From: a virus
Reading direction: 5' to 3' (one strand)
IMG/VR virus record: IMGVR_UViG_3300022562_002256
Coordinates: 62,001 to 126,000 of that record
Length of the DNA: 64,000 bases
Shown: one piece after another, positions 1 through 8,585 of the stretch
Numbering within the stretch: position 1 is the stretch's first letter
How the letters are laid out: each line of letters begins with the position of its first letter
Notes under the pieces: model-generated
What the model was told of the DNA's origin: nothing
The model's input: only the letters and a program-made list of their open reading frames with translations
Database searches by the model: none
Position numbers and translations under genes: made by a program

Positions 1-993
1 CATCGCTTGTGCCAATGGCACGCCGGAGCGACCCCGGGATTCGAGTGATGGCGGGGCAAACCTGAACGTGTGCTCGCCATCCCGTGTCCCGGGCTTGGGG
101 TGAACGAGAAGCTGAGGGTGGCCGTCTCCTGGCGACAGCATCACCGAGTACCTGCGCGCAAGTCGTTTCGCAAGCGCCGTGAGCCGGATGCTCGCCTCGA
201 TGTCGCTCGAATGCCCGCCAACCCGAACGCGCACCTCGCCGCGGCGCAGCCGGGCTACGATGAATTTGTGGTCCTCGTTTCCCAATTGTGATATGTCTAT
301 AAGCCACGTGGCGCGGTATGGCCAACCGATCGTGCCGTCGCCGTTCAGGCTCCACCATTCGCCCCCATGCCACACGAACTCGCCGGGCACGTCGACATCA
401 TCGCCGTAGCCACACCGTTCCCGCCATCGACTCATCGTTTCCCCCAGATCCGGTGTATAGGGGCATGGCCCCCCCACGCCGTCGTCAAGGTCGGTCACGA
501 TGGCCCGCCCGCCGCCGAATCCCATGTGTGGGTCGGCAGAAGGATCGTAGCGGTTGGTGGCGGCGGAGGTTGGGATTCCCCGCGAAACCTTGCGGGGTGC
601 AAACAACGCCGGCACGTTCTCGGCGTGGCGCTTATGGTCCTGGCCCGTCTCAAGTGTCGCGCTGACACGCACCTGCCTTTCCCACAGGGCTTCGAGCAAC
701 TCGTCGAACTGGCACGTGTTGTCGCCCCACCCCTGTTCGATCATGTCGACGCCCAACCCATCGAGCCAGTTCTGCGCGATGGCGGCGTCACGCTTGTCCA
801 CGTCGGTGATCGAGCCGCAGTCGTTGTATTGCCCGCGCACGGGGAGCGCGCGGAGGTACCACGATCGCTCTCCGTCGCCCACGTCGTCGCCCGCCGGGCC
901 GAATGGGCTGGACTGGAGGAGCAACAGCCGCACCGGCGTTCCACCCGCGATGGGCAAGCCAGATACCGCACACGTGAAGTCGAATGACCCCAT
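1..993 (-). CDS. Hypothetical protein, N-terminal 331 codons (runs off left edge)
   Basis: An open frame reads leftward from an ATG at 993 (AAGAGGCG upstream) with no stop before the window edge, so the C-terminus is missing. It opens MGSFDFTCAVSGLPIAGG; a C-x-V-S-G-L-P-I start is, from memory, shared by uncharacterised phage and proteobacterial proteins. The middle is Trp- and Asp-rich and I see no catalytic motif or membrane segment. It lies 44 nt after the stop of the XRE regulator and is probably co-transcribed with it. Competing frames exist on both strands; this one alone stays open over the full length and fits the operon direction. Confidence 0.7.
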   Translation of the reverse strand, partial: MGSFDFTCAVSGLPIAGGTPVRLLLLQSSPFGPAGDDVGDGERSWYLRALPVRGQYNDCGSITDVDKRDAAIAQNWLDGLGVDMIEQGWGDNTCQFDELLEALWERQVRVSATLETGQDHKRHAENVPALFAPRKVSRGIPTSAATNRYDPSADPHMGFGGGRAIVTDLDDGVGGPCPYTPDLGETMSRWRERCGYGDDVDVPGEFVWHGGEWWSLNGDGTIGWPYRATWLIDISQLGNEDHKFIVARLRRGEVRVRVGGHSSDIEASIRLTALAKRLARRYSVMLSPGDGHPQLLVHPKPGTRDGEHTFRFAPPSLESRGRSGVPLAQAM

Positions 994-1037
994 AATCGCC
1001 TCTTAGTATCAGGGCCACACGCTGCGGGCCCGTCGCA

Positions 1038-1655
1038 TCACCACAGCCCCAACACACGTGGGACTGCTCGCGTGTCCCCCCGAACGACGGTGGCCAGCGC
1101 TGCCACCGTGGCAGCGACGTCCTCGACGTTGATGAACGCGTCACGTCCGACGGAGTCGACTCCAATGTACCATTGCGCGTGAATGCCACCACTGTTGAGC
1201 GGGGACAGGTGCCACATCTCCTGGGCACCTGTGTGCTCTTGGGCCTCCTCCCATGTCCGCCCGACGACGGCGAGCACGCCGATACGGCGGATAGCAGCCG
1301 CCACGCGCTCGCACCGGCTGAGCGCGGCCTTGACCTGTGCTTCCGTCGGCGATGGGAGCGTCTCCCCCGACAACCGAGCCTCGGCAACCACGTGAGCCAA
1401 ACGCCGCTGCGCCGCCTCCGACAGCCCGCGGACGTCGACCGGCTGACCGGCATACACCAGCAGCCGGTCGACCACGACCATCGCCCCGCCGTACGCCTGG
1501 CATATACGCTGCCATGTCGCCCGATCTCGAGGCCACCTCTTCCCGGTCTCGATGTCGGATAAGTAGGGTGGGCTGACGCTCAACTCGGTGGCGGCGCGAC
1601 GCAGGGTCACACCGCGCAGTTTGCGCGTCTCTCGAAGGTAGGAGCCGGGTGTCAC
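1038..1655 (-). CDS. XRE-family HTH transcriptional regulator, leaderless GTG start
   Basis: 205 aa. Residues about 5-40 form a Cro/C1-type helix-turn-helix: RETRKLRGVTLRRAATEL, then SVSPPYLSDIETGKRWP with the usual S-x-x-Y-L-S-D-I-E-x-G-K recognition segment. The longer C-terminal part is unassigned. The frame is open much further upstream, but GTG 1655 sits 7 nt after a TATCGT -10 box with a consensus -35 (TTGACA), so the RNA should begin at the start codon, as for lambda cI mRNA made from PRM. It has its own promoter inside the leftward operon. A repressor role is inference; no clear dyad operator was seen at this promoter. Confidence 0.8.
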   Translation of the reverse strand: MTPGSYLRETRKLRGVTLRRAATELSVSPPYLSDIETGKRWPRDRATWQRICQAYGGAMVVVDRLLVYAGQPVDVRGLSEAAQRRLAHVVAEARLSGETLPSPTEAQVKAALSRCERVAAAIRRIGVLAVVGRTWEEAQEHTGAQEMWHLSPLNSGGIHAQWYIGVDSVGRDAFINVEDVAATVAALATVVRGDTRAVPRVLGLW

Positions 1656-1661
1656 CCGGCA

Positions 1662-1690
1662 ACGATAACGCTTGTTCGCTGCAATGTCAA
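1662..1690 (-). promoter_or_regulatory. Sigma-70-like promoter of the XRE gene
   Basis: TTGACA at 1685-1690, 17-nt spacer, TATCGT at 1662-1667, then 6 nt to the GTG at 1655. Leaderless by standard geometry. Confidence 0.7.
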
Positions 1691-1713
1691 CTTGACTCCG
1701 GCGTTCCCGGGGC

Positions 1714-2940
1714 TTATTCGGCGGGTTTCGCGGCGGAGTCTCCCTTGGTGTGCGACGCGAGGCGCCGCAGGAGCAGGATCGACTCCACCACCTTGGCGAC
1801 AGGTTCGTCTTGAAGGCGCGCTGCCACCTCAGCGAGGTAGGCATGCGACAAATCTGACCCATCACTGAACAGGGCTGCCAGGGTAAGCGGCGGGGCGGGG
1901 GCCGTCGCTTCGACAACGGCTGGCGGCGGTGCCTGTTCGCCCAACAGTTCGGCGCGCTCGCACGCATCAGGCATACCAAAAAGGAGTGGGACCTCCACGC
2001 GCTGAGGGCGCAGGAGAGCCGGGTCGAGCTTTGAGACGTCGTTCACAGTGAGCAGAACCGGCATGGTCGGAAACGACGCCTTGATCATCTCCAGGACAAA
2101 GAGGATCCGTGCGCTCACCGCGTCCATCGGTGAGCGATCGAGGTCATCGATGATGAGAGCGGTCGGCCGCAGTGCGTCAATCATGAACGCAAGCTCGCGT
2201 ACCCCCATGTGAGGCAGCGCGGCGGCGTCGATTTTGAGCGGTCGACCACCTACGCGTTGGGCGAATAATATAGCAAACACGCTCTTGCCGGACCCGGGCT
2301 CACCGACACACAGAAACGTCCTATGGCGCCCGCGTGCCCGCGCGCGGTGGTAGTTGACCACCTGGTGCTCAAGGCGTTCGGTCGCCGCGCGCGTGAGCCG
2401 ATCGAGTCGTAGCGGTGGGACTGGTCCGAACGTCATCTCGTGGCCATACCCCCGGTCGGAAACATCGACGGACATGTACAGCCCATTGGGGTAGCGTTCC
2501 CATAGTCGGTCCACCACCTGGCCAAAGTCGAACTCAGGTGTGTGGTAGAACGACGGTGAGACGGCCCCCCGCCCCCAGTGGTGCTGCTCGAACAGCAGGA
2601 TGTCCTCCCCGCGGCTCGCAAACACCAGGGTCGAATCGTCCACGTCAATAGGCGTGACATCGAACATCGTGTGGAGGTCCGCCATGAAGAACAGCCTCAC
2701 GAACGCCTCCGAAGTGCGCGCGCGGAGGCCATAGCGAGCCACCATGTCCCGCACGTAGGTGTCTTTCCCGCCGCGCATCACCCCCCTTACCGCGTCGACG
2801 ACGGCAAGCGACTTCGTGACTTTCGTCAGCCACGCGTCGTCCTTTTCCGGGAGTTTTTCGGCGATCTTGGTTGCGATTTTGAAAACCAGCTCGATCGTCG
2901 CCCATGCCCGCCCGCGCGTGGGCCTTGTGTTCCCGGTCAT
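1714..2940 (-). CDS. AAA+ ATPase
   Basis: 408 aa. Walker A GEPGSGKS at 213-220, Walker B ALIIDDLD at 261-268, sensor-1 Asn near 300 (LLTVND), and RPQR at 311-314 in the position of a second-region-of-homology arginine. The N-terminal 200 residues are an unassigned regulatory or partner domain, and the tail is Ala/Pro-rich. The architecture (large N-domain plus one AAA module) resembles BCS1-like or other substrate-remodelling ATPases found in phages, but I cannot name the substrate. ATG 2940 overlaps the previous stop by ATGA, so it is translated with the zinc protein and RecD2 helicase upstream. Confidence 0.85.
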   Translation of the reverse strand: MTGNTRPTRGRAWATIELVFKIATKIAEKLPEKDDAWLTKVTKSLAVVDAVRGVMRGGKDTYVRDMVARYGLRARTSEAFVRLFFMADLHTMFDVTPIDVDDSTLVFASRGEDILLFEQHHWGRGAVSPSFYHTPEFDFGQVVDRLWERYPNGLYMSVDVSDRGYGHEMTFGPVPPLRLDRLTRAATERLEHQVVNYHRARARGRHRTFLCVGEPGSGKSVFAILFAQRVGGRPLKIDAAALPHMGVRELAFMIDALRPTALIIDDLDRSPMDAVSARILFVLEMIKASFPTMPVLLTVNDVSKLDPALLRPQRVEVPLLFGMPDACERAELLGEQAPPPAVVEATAPAPPLTLAALFSDGSDLSHAYLAEVAARLQDEPVAKVVESILLLRRLASHTKGDSAAKPAE

Positions 2941-3281
2941 TGTTCCTCTATCCGTTCACGACGCTCTTGGTTCCACGCCCGCCATGCCCGTCGTCGCGCG
3001 GTCTTCACATCAACCGGCACGTGGCCGACCATAAACTTGTGCTCGCCCGTTGTCACGCCACTGACGAGCGTGATGAGGCACTGCTCGCACCGGCGTGTGT
3101 GCTTGCCGGGCGCGCGCAGTTGGTCGGCGGGGTACGTGCGACACTGCCCACACGCCCCCGTCATGCCACCACCACCGAACGATGGTCCCATCGCGTGCGC
3201 CGCACGCCGCCCGGGCAGCACCGTCCACGTGGCAGCCTTGATGCGCCGGTCGGCAGCGGCAAGATCAATTGTCGGCGTCAT
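2937..3281 (-). CDS. Small zinc-binding protein
   Basis: 114 aa from ATG 3281 (MTPTIDLAAADRR). CGQC and RCEQC pairs about 18 residues apart form a likely zinc ribbon; the C-terminus is strongly basic and acidic (RRRAWRAWNQERRERIEEQ). It overlaps the end of the RecD2-like gene by 17 nt and the AAA+ gene by 4 nt, so it is part of the same translationally coupled run. An in-frame ATG four codons earlier (3293) is an alternative start. Function unknown; nucleic-acid binding is plausible from the ribbon and charge. Confidence 0.7.
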   Translation of the reverse strand: MTPTIDLAAADRRIKAATWTVLPGRRAAHAMGPSFGGGGMTGACGQCRTYPADQLRAPGKHTRRCEQCLITLVSGVTTGEHKFMVGHVPVDVKTARRRAWRAWNQERRERIEEQ

Positions 3282-5619
3282 CGAGCATTCCATCCAGTTC
3301 AGCGTCCCGGTTGCACCATTCAGCTTCTGCATCGTCGGTGTGCTCACACGTTGCAAGCCCCGTGCCAGCAACGGCCTCGCCCTTCAGCCGCGCGCACAGC
3401 CCCGTCCGCCTGAGTTCGCGCCGCACCTCCGCGAGAGCGACCCGCATCGCCCGCGGGTCCGACAGCATCACCACAAGCCGCTGGCCCCGCGTCACCGCTG
3501 TGTAAACGAGGTTGCGCGACAGCATCACCCAATGGCTGTTGATCACCGGCACCACCACCACCGGGGCCTGGCCGCCCTGCGATCGGTGGATGCTCATGGC
3601 GTACGCTAGAGTGACGTCGCTTACGTGCTTGTCCTCGTACTCGACGCGCCGTCCATCGAAATCGATCACCATCGCTGGTTCTTCGGCCTTGGGGTGGGAG
3701 CGGATAGACGCCACGAACCCCACGTCGCCGTTGAACACGTCGCGGCTGTAGTCGTTTCTGGTTTGGAGCACGCGGTCCCCTACGCGCAAGGTGGTCTTGC
3801 CCCGCGTGATCGCGGGGCCGACCGGGTTAAGTGCAGCCTGCAGCCGCTCGTTCAGCGCGAGCACGCCCGCGTCGCCCTTGTTCATCGGAGCGAGCACCTG
3901 GATGTCGCGCCGCGGGTTGACGCCATACGCTGCTGGTATCCGCGTCGCCACCAACATCGTGATCATGTCGGCCGCTGTGGGGCCGTCCCAGCGGCGCTCG
4001 ATGAGGTGGAAGTCCCCGGTGCCCTTGGGGCCCGTCTCCGGCGCGATACCCGCGTTGATGCGGTGAGCGTTGCGCGTGATGAGGCTCCCTTCCGCCTGCC
4101 GAAAGATCTGGGTCAGTCGCACAGTGGGGACCGCGCCCGAGTCGATGATGTCCCGGAGTACCGCCCCCGGACCGACGCTTGGAAGCTGGTCCACGTCACC
4201 CACAAACACCACCCGCGCGCCGTCGCGAAGCGCGTCAAGAAGGCTGTCTGTGAGCTGAATGTCGCACATGGAGCTCTCGTCGACGATGATCGCATGATCG
4301 TCGAGCGGCGAGGCATGGCCCGCGAAAAAGCCCTCGCAGCCCGGGTCCCATTGCAACAGCCGGTGGATGGTCGTGGCCTGCCGTTTCGTCGCCTCGCTCA
4401 TGCGCTTCGCAGCCCGACCCGTCGGCGCCGCCAGCGAATACTCTAGTCTTGCGCACTCATAAAGTTTTATGATGGCGCGAACGAGATGGGTCTTCCCCGT
4501 CCCGGGGCCGCCGGTCACCACCAACACCTTGTGCCTCGCTGCGGCGCGGACGGCCTCTTTCTGGGCGGGGGCGAGTGTCGTGCCCCCCTCAGCCTCAAAC
4601 GAGGCGATGGCGTCGTCTACGGCCGCCTCCATCGCCGGCGCGGGGGTTCCATCGGGGAGCGGCTTACCCGGACTGGCATCCGTGTCGAGCAGTGCACGCA
4701 GTCTCGCGGCGACCCGCCTTTCCGCCGCATGAAGGGCGGCGAGGTACACCACGTCGTCGGACGTTACGCCTCCGTCACGATCAACCACGACCAGGCCGTC
4801 GCGCTCCAATGCCGTGACGCCTTCCCATGCGCGGGTCGCTGTGCAGTCGAGCAACTCCATCGCCGCGCGCGCGAGGTCCTCACTCGGCGTGTAGCAGTGC
4901 CCGTCGCCGCTATGCTCAATCAGGCAGTGAAGCACCCCCGCCGCCGCGCGATCGAGCGAGTCCCGCGGCACACCGAGGCGCTGCGCGATCTCGTCTGCGG
5001 TCTTGAAACCGATCCCCGAAATATCGAGCGCAAGCCGATAGGGGTTCTTCGTAACCACCTCAATGGTCCGTGCCCCGTAGCGCTTGTGGATGCGGTGTGC
5101 GAGCGCGCTCGTGATGCCGTGACCCTGAAGCCAGATGAGCACCGTCCCCACGGCCTTCTGCTCGATCCACGCCCGTTGGAGGGCCTCCGCTCGCTCCTTG
5201 CCGAGTCGCTTGACCTCACGCGCCACCCGGGCCGGGTCTTGCTCGAGCACATCGAGCGTCGCGGCGCCGAACCTGGCTACGATCCGCTCAGCGAGCCGAG
5301 GGCCCACACCCGACACGATCCCACTGCCGAGAAACCCGGCGATCCCATCGGTGGTCTGTGGCGCGAGTGGCACGACGAGCGCGGTCTCAAACTGCCGCCC
5401 GAACCTCGGGTTGTCGACCCAAGTTCCGAGTCCACGCACGGCGGCCCCCCCCGTGACGCTGGGCATGATGCCAACCCACGTCTGGATGTCCCCCCCAACC
5501 TCAACAGAGAGAACACGGTAGCCGCTGTCCGGGTTGGCGAATCGCTCCCGAACGACGCGCCCCTCCTGCGAAATGGGCGCGGTCATGCCAGGAAACAACT
5601 CATGTTGCTCGTCAGTCAT
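3265..5619 (-). CDS. recD2: RecD2-type SF1B DNA helicase
   Basis: 784 aa, typical for RecD2. Order: N-terminal OB-like part, helix-hairpin-helix region (SGIVSGVGPRLAERI near 100), Walker A GGPGTGKT at 370-377, motif II IIVDESSM near 445, motif III GDVDQLPSVGPG near 475, and a C-terminal motif VI region with YAMSIHRSQG and YTAVTRG near 705. RecD2 proteins are 5'-3' DNA helicases acting without RecBC; in a phage it would serve replication or recombination. ATG 5619 was chosen because it overlaps the previous stop (ATGACTGA); the open frame extends 31 codons further. Cys and acidic residues cluster at the C-terminus. Confidence 0.93.
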   Translation of the reverse strand: MTDEQHELFPGMTAPISQEGRVVRERFANPDSGYRVLSVEVGGDIQTWVGIMPSVTGGAAVRGLGTWVDNPRFGRQFETALVVPLAPQTTDGIAGFLGSGIVSGVGPRLAERIVARFGAATLDVLEQDPARVAREVKRLGKERAEALQRAWIEQKAVGTVLIWLQGHGITSALAHRIHKRYGARTIEVVTKNPYRLALDISGIGFKTADEIAQRLGVPRDSLDRAAAGVLHCLIEHSGDGHCYTPSEDLARAAMELLDCTATRAWEGVTALERDGLVVVDRDGGVTSDDVVYLAALHAAERRVAARLRALLDTDASPGKPLPDGTPAPAMEAAVDDAIASFEAEGGTTLAPAQKEAVRAAARHKVLVVTGGPGTGKTHLVRAIIKLYECARLEYSLAAPTGRAAKRMSEATKRQATTIHRLLQWDPGCEGFFAGHASPLDDHAIIVDESSMCDIQLTDSLLDALRDGARVVFVGDVDQLPSVGPGAVLRDIIDSGAVPTVRLTQIFRQAEGSLITRNAHRINAGIAPETGPKGTGDFHLIERRWDGPTAADMITMLVATRIPAAYGVNPRRDIQVLAPMNKGDAGVLALNERLQAALNPVGPAITRGKTTLRVGDRVLQTRNDYSRDVFNGDVGFVASIRSHPKAEEPAMVIDFDGRRVEYEDKHVSDVTLAYAMSIHRSQGGQAPVVVVPVINSHWVMLSRNLVYTAVTRGQRLVVMLSDPRAMRVALAEVRRELRRTGLCARLKGEAVAGTGLATCEHTDDAEAEWCNRDAELDGMLDDADN

Positions 5620-5788
5620 CTCGCCCGACATCATCGAAACGCAGCATCCCCCTGCGCGCGAGTTTGCGAAATTGTGCCGCCTGTCCCGCGCCGGTGGGAT
5701 AGATCCCCGCACGGAACCGGCGCTCCAAGTCGGCCGCCCTCGCCAGAGTCAAAGCGTCGGCATCTACCACCGATTTTCGGTCCCTCAC
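5612..5788 (-). CDS. Small hypothetical protein, 58 aa
   Basis: GTG 5788 overlaps the preceding stop by GTGA and its own TGA overlaps the RecD2 start, so it exactly bridges two genes. The product is charged and helical-looking (ALTLARAADLERRFRAG, then FRKLARRGMLRFDDVG). The perfect double overlap and the absence of any other frame here support it. No recognised family. Confidence 0.65.
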   Translation of the reverse strand: MRDRKSVVDADALTLARAADLERRFRAGIYPTGAGQAAQFRKLARRGMLRFDDVGRDD

Positions 5789-6042
5789 CACAGCGCATCC
5801 CCCCCGCCGCCCGGCTTCTCGCTGTCACGAACTGCGATAATCCGCACGGCAGCCCCGATGACATCATCGATGAACGCGAGCCCCGCAGGTGTGCCTGCGT
5901 CCACCTCAGCCGCCATCTCCGCAGCGGTGAGCCGCTGGCCGTCGGACGCGCGGACAAAACGCGGCGAACCATCGTAGGCGGCTCGCCGGCGCAGCGCGTC
6001 GGCCACTGCCCCGTGGACATTGACGGGGCTAACCGTCTCCAC
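5785..6042 (-). CDS. Small hypothetical protein, 85 aa
   Basis: GTG 6042 start, 14-nt overlap with the gene before it and 4-nt overlap with the gene after. Contains LTAAEMAAEVDAGTPAG and a hydrophobic GAAVRIIAV strand, then a Gly-rich end. Soluble, no motif I can assign. Its place directly before recD2 suggests only co-expression. Confidence 0.6.
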   Translation of the reverse strand: METVSPVNVHGAVADALRRRAAYDGSPRFVRASDGQRLTAAEMAAEVDAGTPAGLAFIDDVIGAAVRIIAVRDSEKPGGGGDALW

Positions 6043-6415
6043 CGCCGCGATCCCCCCCCCTTGCGCGCGGGAGCCTCCACCCGTGAGTCAGCGCGGCGAT
6101 CTCCCACTTCTGCAACATGCGGCCAGTTCTCCACACTACCCTGATAGCAGTCGCGGCGCGCTGCGCGGCTCGTGCCGTTGCGAAAACGAACTCGCCTTCC
6201 GGGACCGTCCGCTTCGCGGCAAACGGGGCGGCGACCTTGCACGCCGCCCACGCCATCCAATGATCGCGGTCCTTCAACCTGCACGGCTCTTTCTTCGGCT
6301 GGCACTGGCCGATCCATGGCTTAGAGAAGGCGTCGGTGTACCCAACCACATCATAGGCCAGGGCGTAAGACCCGTCGCCCCGCGGCCAACATCTCAGCGC
6401 ACTCATTCCTGTCAC
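6029..6415 (-). CDS. Hypothetical protein, 128 aa
   Basis: GTG 6415 start: GTGA overlap with the previous stop and a strong AAGGGGA Shine-Dalgarno four nt upstream, which decides it over the longer open frame. Two cysteines in GQCQPKKEPCRLKDRDHW could bind metal, followed by an Ala-rich helix (ATARAAQRAATAIRVV). No family recognised. Confidence 0.6.
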   Translation of the reverse strand: MTGMSALRCWPRGDGSYALAYDVVGYTDAFSKPWIGQCQPKKEPCRLKDRDHWMAWAACKVAAPFAAKRTVPEGEFVFATARAAQRAATAIRVVWRTGRMLQKWEIAALTHGWRLPRARGGDRGGGDG

Positions 6416-6840
6416 CACATCCCCTTCGACACCAGCACACCACTGAGGTGCTCCACCCCAACCGAGTAGGCCGTCCACACGCTGACGGCCTCGGCCTCAC
6501 TCATGTTGCGAAGTCGGCCACTCTCCCACCACAGGATACGTCTGCGCACATCGGCGGCGCTTTCGATCGGTAGGCGGTCGACCATTGCCCGGTTCATTGT
6601 GGGGATGACAATCGTCTCAGGAGTGCCTTGCGTGCTGAGCCACTCCTCAATGTCGCGCCAGTGCATCGTGTTGGTGTCGCCGCGCCACACCCAGTCGTTG
6701 CGCGGCGCGTCGTGCTCTTGTCGAACCAGCCACGCCACGCAGTCGGGTACGCCGTGGCCATCCACCGACCAATGGCGCATTAGCACAACGACCGGCCCTG
6801 TCGTGACGTCGCACCCACCGAGTCGCACGGGCTCTGTCAC
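6412..6840 (-). CDS. Hypothetical protein, 142 aa
   Basis: Begins MTEPVRLGGCDVTTGP at a GTG that overlaps the previous stop by 4 nt, and ends inside the next gene's start. Contains a Trp-rich stretch (DWVWRGDTNTMHWRDIEEW) and a segment AMVDRLPIESAADVRRRI. Intracellular, function unknown. Confidence 0.6.
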   Translation of the reverse strand: MTEPVRLGGCDVTTGPVVVLMRHWSVDGHGVPDCVAWLVRQEHDAPRNDWVWRGDTNTMHWRDIEEWLSTQGTPETIVIPTMNRAMVDRLPIESAADVRRRILWWESGRLRNMSEAEAVSVWTAYSVGVEHLSGVLVSKGMW

Positions 6841-7199
6841 GGGGCTCTCCTGGGTTGCGGTGTCACCGTGACGCGAAACTCCGCGTGTCGCTCACGGAGC
6901 CACATCCCCGCCTGTTCAGCCGATATCGGCATGCGGATGTCACGATGGGTCGCCACGTCCTCGAGCAGTGCGACGTTGCCGTCGTCGGTGTGCTCAACAC
7001 AGATGAGGACAGCCCGGTACTCGACCGGCCACAGCGGCGATTCGATGGCGTCTTGAAGGTCCCGCTCGGCATCGCGTAGTTCGCGCAACAGGCGGGCTGG
7101 CGGTGCCGGGGGGCGGTCGCCGCCGGAGTAGGACTCGACTCTCGCGCGAAGGGTGAGCACGCGGGCCCGCAGTTCGGACAGTGTGGCCGTCGACCTCAT
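6837..7199 (-). CDS. Hypothetical coiled-coil protein, 120 aa
   Basis: ATG 7199 overlaps the previous stop (ATGA). The first 60 residues are a probable coiled coil (TLSELRARVLTLRARVES, then RLLRELRDAERDLQDAI), followed by a beta-rich half (YRAVLICVEHTDDGNVALLEDVATH). The longer upstream extension is rejected because it overlaps a well-supported gene. Unknown function. Confidence 0.6.
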   Translation of the reverse strand: MRSTATLSELRARVLTLRARVESYSGGDRPPAPPARLLRELRDAERDLQDAIESPLWPVEYRAVLICVEHTDDGNVALLEDVATHRDIRMPISAEQAGMWLRERHAEFRVTVTPQPRRAP

Positions 7200-7477
7200 C
7201 GGGTGGTGTCCACGTCGACGGCCGCAGGCGCCGCGCACTGGTCCGTCACCGTAAAGCAGAACGACGTCGTGTACTCGACGCGGGTTGTCCATTCCACCCG
7301 GAAGCGCCACTGATCACCTTCGGCCGTAGCCACGTCCACATGAGTCTCCCCATGAGGGTTGTCGCCGCGAACATCCGCGGCGTACATCATTGCCGCATCC
7401 CGGGCGTTGCGTGCCACCAGGGGCACCCACTCGCCACCTGGCACGCGGCACTCGAAAGAATGATGTATCGTGGTCAT
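7196..7477 (-). CDS. Hypothetical protein, 93 aa, leaderless first gene
   Basis: ATG 7477 lies exactly where transcription from the TTGCGA/TATCGT promoter should start, and there is no Shine-Dalgarno. The product, starting MTTIHHSFECRVPGGEWVPLVARNARDAAMMYAADVRGDN split here only for length, is a small alpha/beta protein of unknown family. It heads the six-gene run that ends with recD2. A 22-bp palindrome covers its start codon and -10 box, suggesting tight repression. Confidence 0.65.
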   Translation of the reverse strand: MTTIHHSFECRVPGGEWVPLVARNARDAAMMYAADVRGDNPHGETHVDVATAEGDQWRFRVEWTTRVEYTTSFCFTVTDQCAAPAAVDVDTTR

Positions 7478-7488
7478 GCGACCACGAT
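7467..7488. promoter_or_regulatory. 22-bp palindrome over a leaderless start (operator candidate)
   Basis: Arms ATCGTGGTC (7467-7475) and GACCACGAT (7480-7488) are perfect inverted repeats around ATGC. The dyad spans the -10 box and the start codon of the leftward gene at 7477. Same length and placement as the palindrome at 46969-46990. Confidence 0.55.
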
Positions 7489-7512
7489 AACCACGAGCCG
7501 GTCAGATCGCAA
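7484..7512 (-). promoter_or_regulatory. Sigma-70-like promoter before the recD2 run
   Basis: TTGCGA at 7507-7512, 17-nt spacer, TATCGT at 7484-7489 preceded by GGT, then 6 nt to ATG 7477. Confidence 0.6.
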
Positions 7513-7524
7513 TGGCGTCGGCCG

Positions 7525-8265
7525 TCAGAAGGGGAGGTCGTCGTCCGAGCCGGTGCCGTACCCCCCCCCGGCGTAGGGGTCATCCTGGGGTGGACTTGCC
7601 GGCGTGGTGGCCCGACGTGGGTGGCTCATCGGCCGCTCGCCACTCCCGCCGTCCGCTCTTCCTCCCCCGCTCCTTCTCGCCAACTCGGCATCAATCGACG
7701 CGAGTTGCAAGCGGGCCTTGCTGTGGTACTTGGCCTTTTCGGGGTCAGCGATGTCCCCCTCGAGCTTGCCGCGCAACCACGCGAGATCAGCGACCGCGCT
7801 GATCTTTTTGCCCTTGTCGTTGCCGAATCCAACGACAAAGTCGCCCGCGGTCGCTGGACCTCCACCATGGTGCGAGCCTCCTGCCGCTGGCGGCGAGGCT
7901 GCGCTGCCCCCCCCCGCGTTCTCCCCTGCACCGCTCCCACCACAGAGCACCACGTTCGTCGCCACGATCTCGACCTTGTACCGCTTGTTGCCGTCGCGGT
8001 CGTCGTAGCTCGAGGTGCGGAGCGACCCTTCGACGTAGAGGCGGCTCCCTTTGCCGACTACCTTCGCGAGCCCTTCGCCCCGCCGGGCCCACACCACGAC
8101 CGAATGCCATTCGGTGCGTTCCTGGACGTTCTTGTCCTTGTCCACGTAACTCTCGGTCGTGGCAAGGCGCATGTTGAGCACGGCTTGTCCCGCTTGCGTG
8201 AATCGCAATTCGGGGTCGGCCCCGAGGTAGCCCAGCAGGAGCACCCGGTTGACACCGGTGCTCAT
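7525..8265 (-). CDS. ssb: Single-stranded DNA-binding protein (SSB)
   Basis: 246 aa. OB-fold over about residues 1-105: VNRVLLLGYLGADPELRFT, ATTESYVDKDKNVQERTEWH, YVEGSLRTSSYDDRDGNKRY, VEIVATNVVL, all characteristic of bacterial SSB. A Gly/Ala linker follows, then an extra charged domain (AVADLAWLRGKLEGDIADPE) not found in ordinary SSB, and the acidic tip DDDLPF that binds partner proteins. ATG 8265 overlaps the stop of the membrane peptide gene (ATGA). The insert makes it longer than the usual 160-180 aa. It coats ssDNA at the phage replication fork and recruits partners. Confidence 0.95.
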   Translation of the reverse strand: MSTGVNRVLLLGYLGADPELRFTQAGQAVLNMRLATTESYVDKDKNVQERTEWHSVVVWARRGEGLAKVVGKGSRLYVEGSLRTSSYDDRDGNKRYKVEIVATNVVLCGGSGAGENAGGGSAASPPAAGGSHHGGGPATAGDFVVGFGNDKGKKISAVADLAWLRGKLEGDIADPEKAKYHSKARLQLASIDAELARRSGGGRADGGSGERPMSHPRRATTPASPPQDDPYAGGGYGTGSDDDLPF

Positions 8266-8447
8266 AGTGCGCCCCCCCAATTCCACACCAGGCGCACGAG
8301 CAACGTCAGCGCTGCAATCGCTGTGACCAGCGCAAACAGCGCGGCCATCCACCCGGCCGCGCGCTTCAGCCTCCCGCGCCACGACCGCGCCTCTCGCGCT
8401 CTCGCCGCCTCAGACTGCGTCCTCACCCATCCTATCGTTGCACTCAT
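8262..8447 (-). CDS. Small single-pass membrane protein, 61 aa
   Basis: ATG 8447 with an AAGGGA Shine-Dalgarno. A basic, Arg-rich N-terminus precedes one transmembrane helix (WMAALFALVTAIAALTLLV) and a short tail. By the positive-inside rule the N-terminus is cytoplasmic. It is translated together with SSB (ATGA overlap). Role unknown; membrane tethering of replication or a small inhibitor are possibilities only. Confidence 0.65.
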   Translation of the reverse strand: MSATIGWVRTQSEAARAREARSWRGRLKRAAGWMAALFALVTAIAALTLLVRLVWNWGGAL

Positions 8448-8459
8448 GTGTTCCCTTTC

Positions 8460-8484
8460 GAGGCGGCTCCGGTGTGTCCGCCTC
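8460..8484 (-). other. 5'-leader stem-loop
   Basis: GAGGCGG and CCGCCTC pair perfectly across an 11-nt loop, between the promoter at 8495-8522 and the Shine-Dalgarno of the membrane protein gene. May protect the 5' end or affect translation. A similar leader hairpin lies at 41559-41577. Confidence 0.45.
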
Positions 8485-8494
8485 CGTTGTGGAC

Positions 8495-8522
8495 AGCATA
8501 ACCACCCACCGCTGTGTCGCAA
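8495..8522 (-). promoter_or_regulatory. Sigma-70-like promoter before ssb
   Basis: TTGCGA at 8517-8522, 16-nt spacer ending GGTGGT, TATGCT at 8495-8500. It has a real leader, unlike the neighbouring promoters. Confidence 0.6.
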
Positions 8523-8585
8523 CGGCCCGTCACGCGTCGACGCGTCAGCCTAGCCCATTCTTGTCCTGGATGCGACGGGTGTCGC

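Noticed and set aside
5363-5378. TGGCAC with GC at sigma-54 spacing in recD2
   Set aside because: Inside a conserved coding region, no start codon after it, -13 base does not fit.
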